Both the position numbers and the translations under genes were made by a program. The notes beneath the pieces were generated by a model that saw only the letters and a program-made list of their open reading frames with translations, did no database searches and was not told the origin of the DNA. From the NCBI RefSeq assembly GCF_004766055.1, contig NZ_SPQR01000003.1, positions 62,001 to 126,000 of the forward strand: a stretch of DNA of 64,000 nt, in the 5' to 3' direction. This document shows positions 25,097 through 34,233 of this stretch, in pieces; position 1 is the stretch's first letter, and every line of letters starts with the position of its first letter. This DNA comes from Desulfosporosinus sp. Sb-LF. GTDB lineage: Bacteria; Bacillota; Desulfitobacteriia; Desulfitobacteriales; Desulfitobacteriaceae.

Positions 25097-26302
25097 ATGA
25101 CTAGAATTAAAATGAATGTCCCCCTAGTGGAAATGGACGGGGACGAAATGACCAGGATCATTTGGAAGTGGATTAAAGAATTTCTAATTGAACCTTATGT
25201 TGAATTAAAAACTGAGTATTATGATTTGGGACTGCAGAAAAGGGATGAGTCTAACGACCAAATTACAATCGATTCCGCCCTTGCCACTAAAAAATATGGC
25301 GTAGCTGTTAAATGTGCGACCATCACGCCCAATGCCCAAAGAATTGAAGAATATAACCTCAAAGAGATGTGGAAAAGCCCTAATGCTACTATTCGTTCCA
25401 TTCTAGATGGAACTGTTTTTCGGGCACCTATCATTGTAGACAGCATTAAACCCTTTTTACGAACCTGGAAAAAGCCTATTACTATTGCCAGGCACGCCTA
25501 CGGTGATATCTATAAGGACATTGAATATAGAGTAGAGGGCCCAGGTAAAGCTGAGCTTGTGTTTACTGGAGAGAATGGTGAGGTACGTCAAACCATCTTC
25601 AGTTTCCAGGACAAAGGGGTCATTCTAGGAATGCACAATATCGATAAATCCATAGAAAACTTTGCTCGGACCTGCTTCAATTATGCCCTCGACATCAAGC
25701 AGGATCTCTGGTTTTCCACTAAGGACACTATTTCCAAGAAGTATGATCATACCTTTAAGGATATTTTCCAGGACATTTACGACCAAGAATACAAGCGAAA
25801 GTTTGAGGAAACCAAAATTGAGTACTTCTACACTCTAATAGATGATGCTGTAGCCCGTGTTATCCGTTCAGAAGGTGGTTTTATCTGGGCATGCAAGAAT
25901 TACGACGGGGATGTCATGTCCGATATGGTGGCCACTGCGTTTGGTAGCCTAGCCATGATGACTTCAGTGTTAGTATCTCCTGACGGTTATCATGAATTTG
26001 AGGCTGCTCACGGTACGGTTACTAGGCATTATTACAAACACCTCCAGGGAGAAGAAACCTCGACCAATTCCATGGCCACTATTTTTGCCTGGACCGGAGC
26101 TTTGAGAAAACGCGCTGAACTTGATGGGCTCGAAGAGCTTATTGCCTTTGCCGATAAGCTAGAAGCAGCTTCCATTAAAACCATTGAAGACGGGGTCATG
26201 ACCAAAGATTTAGCAGAACTGTCTGAGGTGACTAATAAGAAGATTGTAACTACACGAGACTTCCTTATGGAAATCAAGCAAAGGCTCGACCAGGCCCACT
26301 AA
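25097..26302 (+). CDS. icd: NADP-dependent isocitrate dehydrogenase
   Basis: 401-residue homodimer-type (subfamily II, eukaryote-like) isocitrate dehydrogenase, decarboxylating isocitrate to 2-oxoglutarate with NADPH formation. Visible: the start [51 protein letters not shown] with the substrate Ser/Arg loop, [21 protein letters not shown] with the metal-binding Asp residues, and [14 protein letters not shown] for NADP binding. AGGAAGGAGAAACTTTTA precedes the ATG. It supplies 2-oxoglutarate for the glutamate genes elsewhere in the window. A strong terminator follows. Confidence 0.94.
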   Translation: MTRIKMNVPLVEMDGDEMTRIIWKWIKEFLIEPYVELKTEYYDLGLQKRDESNDQITIDSALATKKYGVAVKCATITPNAQRIEEYNLKEMWKSPNATIRSILDGTVFRAPIIVDSIKPFLRTWKKPITIARHAYGDIYKDIEYRVEGPGKAELVFTGENGEVRQTIFSFQDKGVILGMHNIDKSIENFARTCFNYALDIKQDLWFSTKDTISKKYDHTFKDIFQDIYDQEYKRKFEETKIEYFYTLIDDAVARVIRSEGGFIWACKNYDGDVMSDMVATAFGSLAMMTSVLVSPDGYHEFEAAHGTVTRHYYKHLQGEETSTNSMATIFAWTGALRKRAELDGLEELIAFADKLEAASIKTIEDGVMTKDLAELSEVTNKKIVTTRDFLMEIKQRLDQAH

Positions 26303-26326
26303 ACCTCGCAAAATTCCTAATACATA

Positions 26327-26364
26327 CCTAAAACGCCAACCATTCATTGATGGTTGGCGTTTTA
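26327..26364. terminator. Rho-independent terminator of icd
   Basis: Perfect 16-bp arms CTAAAACGCCAACCAT/ATGGTTGGCGTTTTAG with a 6-base loop. Confidence 0.85.
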
Positions 26365-26470
26365 GCGTCAAAGAGGGCAAAGGAGATGGAAATAGAGATA
26401 AGGTGGGTGCATAGAATAGCATAGTGTTAAAGCAAAAAGGATTTTCTCTTAGCCAAGCGAAATAGGTGAT

Positions 26471-26661
26471 GACATTTACTGGGTCCCCACTATACCTATA
26501 CCGACACCAGCGGCATCATCCATGAAGTATGGTTTGTTGATTCAATCTATTTCGGCACCCGATTGGACCTAGTCAACAACTACGACATCCGAGGGATTTG
26601 TATCTGGAACCTAAGTGCTGAGGATCCAAAGATCTATGACACGATTAACGCTAAGTTCTAA
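26471..26661 (+). pseudogene. Fossil of a glycoside hydrolase 18 (YaaH-like spore/wall hydrolase), C-terminal piece only
   Basis: From 26488 one frame reads HYTYTDTSGIIHEVWFVDS, then TRLDLVNNYDIRGICIWNL, then SAEDPKIYDTINAKF and a stop. This matches the end of LysM/GH18 peptidoglycan hydrolases, whose last barrel strand reads like GISIWxLGxEDP. Just upstream, another frame gives DDIYWVP, the expected preceding residues, so a frameshift lies near 26487. Stops in the main frame at about 26466-26471 and the lack of the other 350 residues show a decayed gene. No start or ribosome site. Confidence 0.7.
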
Positions 26662-26684
26662 GGAAATCTCTTGTGGATTTTTTG

Positions 26685-28445
26685 TTATATTTCCACATCA
26701 ATCAACTTATGATTAAGCACATCGACTAACCCCAAGTCTGTCAATCCTAGCTTGGGAACAGTAGGTAATGAAATAAAGCAAAGCGTCATAAACGGGGATG
26801 GTAGGTGGCATCCCAACTGTCGAGCTGCCGAATTAACGTTTTCAAGCTCTTTAATCACGATCTCAGCCGGTTTCTCACTCATTAGACCGCCGATCGGCAG
26901 TTCCATTTTGCCTATGACCTGTCCTTCTTTAACGACAACCATACCACCCTGCAGCCTGTGAATCGCATTCGCGGCACAAGCCATATCTTCGTCATTAGTA
27001 CCGACGCAGACGATATTATGATGGTCGTGAGACATGGATGTAGCTAATGCCCCTTCTTTCAGGCGGAATCCCTTAACAAAGCCAATCCCAACCCCTCCGG
27101 TCTTGCCATAACGTTCAACTATAGATAGTTTAAGTATATCCTTTTCTAGGTTACTAAGGATTTGTCCGTTTGCTATAGTTAGTTCTTCTTCGTCCCACTC
27201 GTTAATAATTTGGTCGTCATAAATCCGTATCACGTTCACCCGGGTTGTCGACCCTTGACTTTGAGTTGGTACAGCAAATGAATTAGCTATGACGGGCGTC
27301 TTGAGTTTAATGGTTTCTTTGATCCAATCAGGGTAGTTCCTTTGTTTGCTTTCCACCACGAGACGACCATTTTCAGCAACAACCTTCCCCTCATAAATAA
27401 CCCTGATCGGGGTGATGTTGGATAAGTCTTTAACGAGTAAAATATCGGCCAGCCTACCAGGGGTAATACTCCCTATCTCGTCTTCTAAACGGAAATGCCT
27501 TGCGGAATTCAAAGTTGCCATTTGGATGGCCTGCATTGGCGGCATCCCTAGCAAAATTGCTTTATTCACATTATAGTTAATATGACCTTCTTCACGGATA
27601 TCGATGGCATGTTTGTCATCCGTACAGAAAATTAAATGTTCGTGGCTCAAGCCGTGCTTGAGAACCCCTTTAATAAGCTCCTCGACATTACGCTCTGTAC
27701 TACCTTCTCTAAGCATTACGGTTATTCCTAATTGCACTCTCTCTATCAGATGTTCATACGTAACACACTCATGGTCATCAGACATTCCTGCACTTGCATA
27801 TACGTTAAGCTCTTGTCCAGCACGGCCAATAGCATGACCATTAACGATCTTTCGGTGTTGCAAGGCGACAGCAATTTTTTTAAGATATTCTTCTTTAATA
27901 GTAAGAACCTTTGACGGATCTAATTCGCCCAAGCTAATACTTTCTGTCCAATTTAATATTTCTTCAACTTCAGCAAGGCCAAGTATACCGCCCGTAGTCT
28001 CCAGACCAGGTGCAGTCGGTACTCTAGAGGATACCTGAATAAAGGTTCGATAAGGGAGCGTAGTAATAGAATTGACCAATGCTTTTACACCGTCAATCCC
28101 TGCCACATTGGCAATTTCCATGAGATCAGCCATAATTGTGGTTGTACCCTGTGGTACAAGGACATTCGCCAAGGCCTCAGGTGAGAGAAGGGTTGTTTCA
28201 ACGTGCATATGCCCATCGATAAAACCTGGCACGGCATACATTCCGCCACAATCTAGAGTCTTTTTAGCTTTTAATTCAGCCTTTGGATCAATTGAAACAA
28301 TTCGTTTCCCTTTAATGTAGATATTGGTCGGATATATCTGCGATGAGTAGACATTCACCAGATTAACATTTTCAAGCTTTAGGTCGCAATCGATGATACT
28401 TAACCCTGCTTCAAGTACGGTCTTGATTTCTTCGTAGGTTCGCAT
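26685..28445 (-). CDS. ade: Adenine deaminase
   Basis: 586-residue metal-dependent amidohydrolase converting adenine to hypoxanthine and ammonia. Metal-site block PGFIDGHMHVETTLLSPEALANVLVPQGTTTIMAD at about 75-109; HAIGRAGQELNVYASAGMSDDHECVTYEH near 202-232; FCTDDKHAIDIREEGHINYNV near 273; and the C-terminal ATSMSHDHHNIVCVGTNDEDM near 473-493, all diagnostic of Ade. The ATG follows AAAGGAGTGTAGACA. It lies downstream of a nucleoside/purine ABC transporter on the same strand, which suggests purine salvage. A hairpin in the 240-bp gap suggests partly separate transcription. Confidence 0.94.
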   Translation of the reverse strand: MRTYEEIKTVLEAGLSIIDCDLKLENVNLVNVYSSQIYPTNIYIKGKRIVSIDPKAELKAKKTLDCGGMYAVPGFIDGHMHVETTLLSPEALANVLVPQGTTTIMADLMEIANVAGIDGVKALVNSITTLPYRTFIQVSSRVPTAPGLETTGGILGLAEVEEILNWTESISLGELDPSKVLTIKEEYLKKIAVALQHRKIVNGHAIGRAGQELNVYASAGMSDDHECVTYEHLIERVQLGITVMLREGSTERNVEELIKGVLKHGLSHEHLIFCTDDKHAIDIREEGHINYNVNKAILLGMPPMQAIQMATLNSARHFRLEDEIGSITPGRLADILLVKDLSNITPIRVIYEGKVVAENGRLVVESKQRNYPDWIKETIKLKTPVIANSFAVPTQSQGSTTRVNVIRIYDDQIINEWDEEELTIANGQILSNLEKDILKLSIVERYGKTGGVGIGFVKGFRLKEGALATSMSHDHHNIVCVGTNDEDMACAANAIHRLQGGMVVVKEGQVIGKMELPIGGLMSEKPAEIVIKELENVNSAARQLGCHLPSPFMTLCFISLPTVPKLGLTDLGLVDVLNHKLIDVEI

Positions 28446-28552
28446 TGTCTACACTCCTTTAATTTCAAATGCATGAAAAAGATATATACCGCAATTCAGA
28501 CTCAATTATATACTTATGTAAGGCTTAGAAAGGCTATAGGGGCGCACAACCG

Positions 28553-28583
28553 AAGGAGCCAACTTTATCTAATCCTGTTGGCT
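28553..28583 (-). terminator. Hairpin between nucleoside transporter operon and ade
   Basis: GAGCCAAC and GTTGGCTC form 8-bp arms around a 13-base loop, in the gap between the second permease and ade. The U-tract on the minus strand is poor (CCTTC), so it may be leaky. Confidence 0.45.
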
Positions 28584-28687
28584 CACTTCTTGTCATTTCC
28601 TCAGTTGTTTGTCTCACCCGCAATTAAGTAATAGAGTCACGTTGGGAGATTATAGAGTGCAACCTGGGAACTCGTTTATAAGAGGTC

Positions 28688-29620
28688 TTAGCGTTCCTCA
28701 CGCGAATACGGAATTCCGAGGGCAGCAGGTGTTCCCGAACGTCTGTTTTTTGTTTCGCGTGTGGTAAAGACCAAGACAATAAATGTAAAAAGATAAGGCA
28801 GCATTTGTAGAAAATTGGACGGAATCATGACGCCCAGGGCTTGAAGATGCAGACCCAGTGAAGCAATGACACCGAACAGCCAGGCGCCCAGAAGGGCACG
28901 GCTCGGATCCCAGACGGCGAAGATGACGAGTGCGACCGCAATCCAACCGCGGCCAGCCGACATGTTTTCAATCCAGGAGGGAGAATAGGCTAGCGATAGA
29001 TAGGCACCACCCGCGCCGGCAAGCATCCCTCCGATAATAACAGCAGCATACCGGACGAAAAAGATGTTGTGCCCCAGAGCGTCTACTGCCGATGGATTTT
29101 CACCCACTGCCCTGAGCAGAAGCCCCGCTTTTGTTTTGTAAAAGACAAACCACAGTATGGCAACCAGAATCACGCTGAGGTAAACCATAATGTCCTGATT
29201 AAAAAAGATTTTACCAATCACAGGAATTTGGGAGAGCACCGGGACGGCAACTGCCTTAAAGGTCGAAGTGGGCGGAATTCCCACCAAGCCACGTCCAAGG
29301 TAGGCGGACAGTCCCGTACCGAAAATAGTCAGTGCAAGTCCGCTCGCTACCTGATTCGCCCGGAAATTGATGGTGATAACAGCATGAATTAGCGCCATAA
29401 GTCCGCCCGCGATCAAAGCAACTAACAGGCCAAGCCATTTGTTTTCTGTAAAGGTGCCTACGTAAAAAGCGCTAACAGCCCCCACGAGCATCATGCCTTC
29501 AACGCCTAGGTTCAGGATGCCGGCACGCTCGGCAATGACTTCACCCAGAGAAGCATATAAAATCGGTGTGCCTGCAACGACTCCAGCCGCAAGGATGGCG
29601 ATTATATAGTTTAAATCCAT
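28688..29620 (-). CDS. Nucleoside-type ABC transporter permease (YufQ/NupC-like)
   Basis: 310-residue inner-membrane permease of the BPD_transp_2 family. YASLGEVIAERAGILNLGVEGMMLVGAVSAFY (residues 23-54) is the typical start of the second permease of Bmp-type nucleoside importers. RAVGENPSAVDALGHNIFFVRY near 190 is the EAA-like loop that contacts the ATPase. About eight membrane segments. It starts 4 bases after the stop of the first permease. Confidence 0.9.
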   Translation of the reverse strand: MDLNYIIAILAAGVVAGTPILYASLGEVIAERAGILNLGVEGMMLVGAVSAFYVGTFTENKWLGLLVALIAGGLMALIHAVITINFRANQVASGLALTIFGTGLSAYLGRGLVGIPPTSTFKAVAVPVLSQIPVIGKIFFNQDIMVYLSVILVAILWFVFYKTKAGLLLRAVGENPSAVDALGHNIFFVRYAAVIIGGMLAGAGGAYLSLAYSPSWIENMSAGRGWIAVALVIFAVWDPSRALLGAWLFGVIASLGLHLQALGVMIPSNFLQMLPYLFTFIVLVFTTRETKNRRSGTPAALGIPYSREER

Positions 29621-29624
29621 ACCG

Positions 29625-30698
29625 TCATGCCTTCTTTCTTACCAAACGGTAATTGTTAAAGATTTCGCCTGCCAGCACGAAAAACAGAATCGAACCCTGA
29701 AACATGGAAACCATACTCGACGGAAAACCAGAGGTCTGCAGACTGAATCCCCCCACCAGCAGCCCGCCCATCAGAAAGGATACGAGCAGGATACTAAAGG
29801 GATTCAGCCGCGCAAGCAGGGCAATGAGTATGGCTGTGTAGCCATAGCCAGGAGAAATGGTCTGCTGTAACCGGTGAAGCACGCCGGAAACCTCGGCCAT
29901 CCCAGCAATTCCTGATACAGCCCCACTTAAAAACATTACCATCAATACATTTTTAACATAGCTCATCCCGGCATAGTTGGCTGCCTTGCGGCTCGAGCCG
30001 CTGACTGAAATCTCATATCCCCACTTGGAATATTTGATAAGGATGTACATCGCTACAGCAATGATCAACACTAGAAAGATGGCGTAACTAATACGTGTGT
30101 TGCCGAAAACAGGAATGGTCGCGCTATCAGGAAATGTTTTCGTGAGAGGAAAATTGTTTCCCTTAGGGTCTTTCCAAGGACCGTAAACAAGATAGGCCAT
30201 CCAAAAATAAGCCACATAGTTCAGCAAGAGAGAGCTGATGGTTTCGTTAACATTCCAGAATGCCTTCGGAATAGCCGGAATCAAGGCCCAAAGCCCGCCA
30301 CAAATAAAGCCTGCAATCAGCATGAGTGGAAGCATGATAAGTTTTGGTAGGTCCGAAAAAAACAGAGCGAAATAGGTTGCACCGAAAGCGCCCATATAAA
30401 ATTGTCCTTCCGCCCCGATGTTCCATAATTGCATGCGGAAAGCCAGTGAAACCCCAAGCGAGCAAAGTGCTAGAGGAATCATTTCTACGAGCGTTTCGCT
30501 AAGGCCATAGATTGAGCCAACGGAGGATTGAAAAATCTCATTGTAGAGCTTCAACGGGTCTTTTCCAGTAATCAGCACAAAAAGTCCCGCAAAGAGTAGA
30601 CCTAGCACGATTGAGGTCACGGAGATGCCGAACTTCTTCAGGGCAGAGCTTGTATTTGCTTTTTTAATCTCCCAACTTCCCAACAGTTTAAGATTCAT
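29625..30698 (-). CDS. Nucleoside-type ABC transporter permease (YufP/NupB-like)
   Basis: 357-residue permease forming the membrane channel with the next gene product. Features: FNEIFQSSVG-like KLYNEIFQSSVGSIYGLSETL near 50-70, LWNIGAEGQFYMGAFGATYFAL near 92-113, and GSSRKAANYAGMSYVKNVLM near 232 as the cytoplasmic coupling loop. About nine membrane segments. It overlaps the ATPase gene by 11 bases. Confidence 0.9.
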   Translation of the reverse strand: MNLKLLGSWEIKKANTSSALKKFGISVTSIVLGLLFAGLFVLITGKDPLKLYNEIFQSSVGSIYGLSETLVEMIPLALCSLGVSLAFRMQLWNIGAEGQFYMGAFGATYFALFFSDLPKLIMLPLMLIAGFICGGLWALIPAIPKAFWNVNETISSLLLNYVAYFWMAYLVYGPWKDPKGNNFPLTKTFPDSATIPVFGNTRISYAIFLVLIIAVAMYILIKYSKWGYEISVSGSSRKAANYAGMSYVKNVLMVMFLSGAVSGIAGMAEVSGVLHRLQQTISPGYGYTAILIALLARLNPFSILLVSFLMGGLLVGGFSLQTSGFPSSMVSMFQGSILFFVLAGEIFNNYRLVRKKA

Positions 30699-32208
30699 GA
30701 AGATCTACCTTTCTTTTGCCGGCCATCATCAGACCGATTTCTTCACGCGTTGTTTCGCTCGGCTTTACAACACCCATGATTTCACCCCCGTGCATTACAA
30801 TGATGCGATCCGTCATGGAAAGAAGGTCTTCCAGATCCTCTGAAATAAGGAGTACTGCCTTGCCCTTTTCACTCTGCTCTATGAGCAGTCGTTTGACATA
30901 ATCGGTTGCCCCGATATCAAGACCGCGCATCGGATATACCGCAATAATCAGCTTTGGATCAGAATCTATTTCACGCGCAAGCAACAGCTTCTGGATGTTT
31001 CCGCCTGACATCATTTTAACAGGGTTAGTCGTACTTGCTAACCTGACGTCAAACTTCTGCATCAATCGATCGGTGTCATTTCTAACTTTATCCCATCGAA
31101 TGAAGGGACCAGGATACTTGCGATAACTTTTAAGCGCCATATTTTCATACGCGTTAAGGTCCGGCGCAAGCCCGGTTGTCATGCGATCCTCCGGGACATA
31201 GCTAATACCGAGATTAATTCGCTTTTTACGGCCGGATTTTGTGCAATCCTTTCCGCAAAAGAAAAGGTTTCCCGTCTTGACAGAACGCAGGCCTGCCACC
31301 GCTTCCGCAAGCTCCTTCTGGCCGTTTCCGTCAACGCCAGCAACCCCAAATATTTCTCCGGCATATATATCAATTGAAATATTTTTCAATTTCAGCAAAC
31401 CACTGTCACCCAAAGCTGATACGTTATTCAAGGACATAATTTTTTCGCTTTTTAGGTAGGATTTCTTTTCCAACTGGTCACTGATATTTCTGCCCACCAT
31501 CATTTTGGCAAGCTCTTTTTCATTCGTATTTTTGGTATGAACAGTACCAATGGATTTACCGTCCCTCAGAACAGTAATGCGATTCGTATTTTTTAAAACC
31601 TCATTCATTTTATGAGAAATAAGGATCACGGATTTCCCACTTTCTGTCATCTTTAAAAGTGTCTCATAGAGAGCATTTGCTTCCTGAGGCGTCAGGACAG
31701 CGGTCGGTTCATCAAGTATCAAAACCTTGGCTCCTAGTAACAGTAATTTGATGATTTCAACCCTCTGTTGTTCACCGACCGAGAGTTGCCAAATTTTGGC
31801 CTTAGGGTCAATGGAAAGTCCGAAAGCTTCCGATTGCTTGATTATTTGCTGCTCAATCTCTTTTAGGTTATAAATCTGTTTCAGACCCTTGATACTAAGC
31901 ATGACATTTTCCGCCACCGTAAATGGCTGAACGAGCTTAAAATGCTGGTGCACCATACCAATGCCGTAGTTGACAGCATCCTTAGGCGACGAAAAGTCAG
32001 TTTTTTTGCCTTCAATGTAGATGTCACCCCCGTCGGGACGATAAAGACCTGTGAGCACGCTCATCAACGTGCTTTTACCCGCCCCGTTTTCACCCAGCAG
32101 AGCATGGATTTCGCCAGTGTTAACGTCAAACGAAACCTGATCATTGGCCAGGATGCCCGGAAATTCTTTTATGATTTTACGCATTTCCACCATGGGCGTA
32201 TTTCCCAT
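30688..32208 (-). CDS. Nucleoside-type ABC transporter ATPase (YufO/NupA-like), double cassette
   Basis: 506-residue protein with two ABC domains. The first has an intact Walker A (GENGAGKSTLMSVL), signature LSVGEQQRVEI, and Walker B VLILDEPTAVL. The second has a degenerate Walker A (GVDGNGQKELAEA) and Walker B-like LIIAVYPMRGLDIGA, as is normal for the sugar/nucleoside class. The ATG at 32208 is chosen because AAAGGGTGA lies before it; the GTG at 32235 has no ribosome site. It energises the Bmp transporter. Confidence 0.92.
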   Translation of the reverse strand: MGNTPMVEMRKIIKEFPGILANDQVSFDVNTGEIHALLGENGAGKSTLMSVLTGLYRPDGGDIYIEGKKTDFSSPKDAVNYGIGMVHQHFKLVQPFTVAENVMLSIKGLKQIYNLKEIEQQIIKQSEAFGLSIDPKAKIWQLSVGEQQRVEIIKLLLLGAKVLILDEPTAVLTPQEANALYETLLKMTESGKSVILISHKMNEVLKNTNRITVLRDGKSIGTVHTKNTNEKELAKMMVGRNISDQLEKKSYLKSEKIMSLNNVSALGDSGLLKLKNISIDIYAGEIFGVAGVDGNGQKELAEAVAGLRSVKTGNLFFCGKDCTKSGRKKRINLGISYVPEDRMTTGLAPDLNAYENMALKSYRKYPGPFIRWDKVRNDTDRLMQKFDVRLASTTNPVKMMSGGNIQKLLLAREIDSDPKLIIAVYPMRGLDIGATDYVKRLLIEQSEKGKAVLLISEDLEDLLSMTDRIIVMHGGEIMGVVKPSETTREEIGLMMAGKRKVDLHES

Positions 32209-32292
32209 TGATCTCACCCTTTCAAACATTACCACAAACCGGCGAAAGTCTCGCCGGTTTGCGGGTACATCATTCTTCTGTTTTTAGATCGG

Positions 32293-33417
32293 TTAAGATT
32301 TGGGAATTGTTCCCGATACGCCTTTAACAAACCAATTAATGGAAAGAAGAATATCATCTGTAGCTTTATCGCCTTCTTTGATCTTCAGGTTTCCGCTTTG
32401 ATCATAGACCGGTCCCGAGAAGGGATCGAATTTACCAGCCATAATATCCTGTTTTTTAGCAGTTACAGTGGCTTGGAAGTCTTTATCAACTTTGGAGCTG
32501 AAAGGCGTTATATCAATGATGCCGCCATCTTTAATACCGCCAAAGTATTGTGTAGGCTTCCAGGTTTTGTTCATAACTTCCTTCACAACTTGCACAAAAT
32601 ACGGACCCCAGTTTGATACATCACCGACAAGGATAGAATTAGGTGCAAATTTTGACATATCGGAATCGTGACCGATGGCAAGAACACCTCTATCCTGTGC
32701 TGTTTGAGCGAACGTTGGGGAGTCAACATGCATCGCAAGCATATCTGCACCTGCGTCAATTAGACTATTGGCAGCCGTTTTCTCCGTCGCTGGATCGTTC
32801 CAGGAATTTGTCCAAACAACCTTAACTTGGACTTTAGGGTTAACCGACTGGGCGCCAAGAGTAAACGCATCAATATTGCGGATGACTTCAGGCGTACCGA
32901 ACGGCGCAAGGAATCCTAGAACATTGCTCTTGGTGTATTTGCCAGCCACCATACCAGTTAAATAGCGGGCTTGATAGTCACGATTGAAATAGGTGCCTAA
33001 ATTGTCGGTGGTTTTGTAGCCACTGCAATGCTCAAAGACTACATTCGGGAATTTCTTTGACACATTGACCATGTAATCCATGTAACCATAGCTGGTACCG
33101 ATAACGATATTGTTGCCCTTTTGAGCAAGATCCGTGAAAACACGTTCAGCATCTGCAGTCTCAGGAACATTTTCAACAAACGTTGTCTCAACGTTTTTCA
33201 TATTTGCTTCGAGGAATTTTCTGCCCTGATCCTGGGCGTAAGTATAACCGAAGTCACCCACAGGCCCAACATAAACAAAAGCAACCTTGATTTTTTGAGT
33301 TGCTTGGGAATCCGAAGTCGCCGCCGGCTTACTTCCCTGAGAGCACCCGCTGAGTATCAATGTCATAATCATGGCTAAGATCAAGGTCTTAATGCTTATT
33401 TTCTTACTTATTTTCAT
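32293..33417 (-). CDS. BMP-family substrate-binding lipoprotein of the nucleoside ABC transporter
   Basis: 374-residue lipoprotein. A signal peptide ends in the lipobox LILSGCSQG, so the mature protein is anchored by Cys outside the membrane. The BMP domain covers about 40-360 and includes KVAFVYVGPVGDFGYTYAQDQGRKFLE, NNIVIGTSYGYMDYM and ADMLAMHVDSPTFAQ. The family binds purine nucleosides, consistent with ade downstream. The ATG at 33417 has GGAGGAAAGAAT before it; the GTG at 33435 overlaps that site. First gene of a four-gene operon. I looked for a purine riboswitch upstream and saw none. Confidence 0.92.
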   Translation of the reverse strand: MKISKKISIKTLILAMIMTLILSGCSQGSKPAATSDSQATQKIKVAFVYVGPVGDFGYTYAQDQGRKFLEANMKNVETTFVENVPETADAERVFTDLAQKGNNIVIGTSYGYMDYMVNVSKKFPNVVFEHCSGYKTTDNLGTYFNRDYQARYLTGMVAGKYTKSNVLGFLAPFGTPEVIRNIDAFTLGAQSVNPKVQVKVVWTNSWNDPATEKTAANSLIDAGADMLAMHVDSPTFAQTAQDRGVLAIGHDSDMSKFAPNSILVGDVSNWGPYFVQVVKEVMNKTWKPTQYFGGIKDGGIIDITPFSSKVDKDFQATVTAKKQDIMAGKFDPFSGPVYDQSGNLKIKEGDKATDDILLSINWFVKGVSGTIPKS

Positions 33418-34233
33418 ATTCTTTCCTCCACTCACTAGCTTCTTTATTTAGAATTTATCGATTAATCAAATCTCTTTTCACCCCACCTCTCTTCCTTCTT
33501 ACATATGACAATTACAAAAACTTATGCTGCATCGCCGTTTTTACTTCTGTCTTTAGACATAATTCCTACTCAAACCATCCTCAAGACTTTTTCTGAATCG
33601 CCTTAATGTCCAGTATAATAATTTCGAAATGCCAATGGCAATGCAACATAAAGTAATACGCAAAAATAGGTTATTGGTTATATCTATCTAATTTGGGAAC
33701 TTTTTCTCGAAGTTTTGATAAAATAAAAAGAAGTTATATTATCTCGATTTATGACCGAGAATTATAGCTTCTTTGCTATCTAATCTATTACCACGAATAA
33801 ACTATTGAGTAGATTATAATAGTTTTTAGCCGATAGTTCAAGTAATCTCTGCCTTTTAAGAATTACCATCATCATGCCAATCCTAGATTCTTTGTCTTTT
33901 GTCACCAGCATTCGAATAATCAACTCCGCATCGTCAATTTTGACTTTGGAAATTCACGTTTGGTGATCTTTCTTATACAAATACTCACCGTAAATGCTGT
34001 TTTCTTAAAGGTCGTGCAAGAATCATATGGATTATCTTCGTATGTACTTATCTGATATATGTTATCAATGGAGATTCATAGAGATAATTTCTCCATAAAT
34101 CTCCATTGATCTCCATAAATCTTCCTTGTTACGATAAATTAGCTTTTTTCATTATATTATCTAATCATAAAAATTACAATATTATCTTAGTACAATTTGA
34201 ACATCATACCTCAAGCTTTTTTCATCATCTTCG
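33418..34233. other. A+T-rich 800-bp gap with hairpins and inverted repeats
   Basis: No convincing gene. It holds a hairpin at about 33727-33775 (AAGAAGTTATA/TATAGCTTCTT with inner CTCG/CGAG) and the long inverted repeat at 34064-34110. On the minus strand 33953-33780 is open for 57 codons (middle: RIGMMMVILKRQRLLELSAK) without a ribosome site; this may be a decayed gene. The promoter of the bmp operon must lie here but I cannot place it safely. Confidence 0.4.
34064..34110. repeat. Long inverted repeat with GGAGAT motifs
   Basis: ATCAATGGAGATTCATAGAGA and its near-complement (19 of 21 positions) are separated by about 4 bases. The right arm is followed by a further direct copy of ATCTCCATAAATC (34110-34122). 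It lies 120 bp beyond the end of the lutB-like gene. Terminator, operator or small mobile repeat cannot be told apart. Confidence 0.55.

Noticed and set aside
33780-33953. 57-codon minus-strand stretch that reads protein-like (RIGMMMVILKRQRLLELSAK)
   Set aside because: No start with a ribosome site, and a stop directly upstream. It could be a gene fossil, but no family is recognised, so only mentioned with the gap.
34089-34122. Short repeated CTCCATAAATC units suggested a CRISPR or tandem array
   Set aside because: Only two or three units, no constant spacer length, no cas genes; explained by the inverted repeat.
33436-34233. Search for a purine riboswitch ahead of the nucleoside transporter operon
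   Set aside because: No conserved purine-aptamer core or kissing-loop pattern found on the minus strand.
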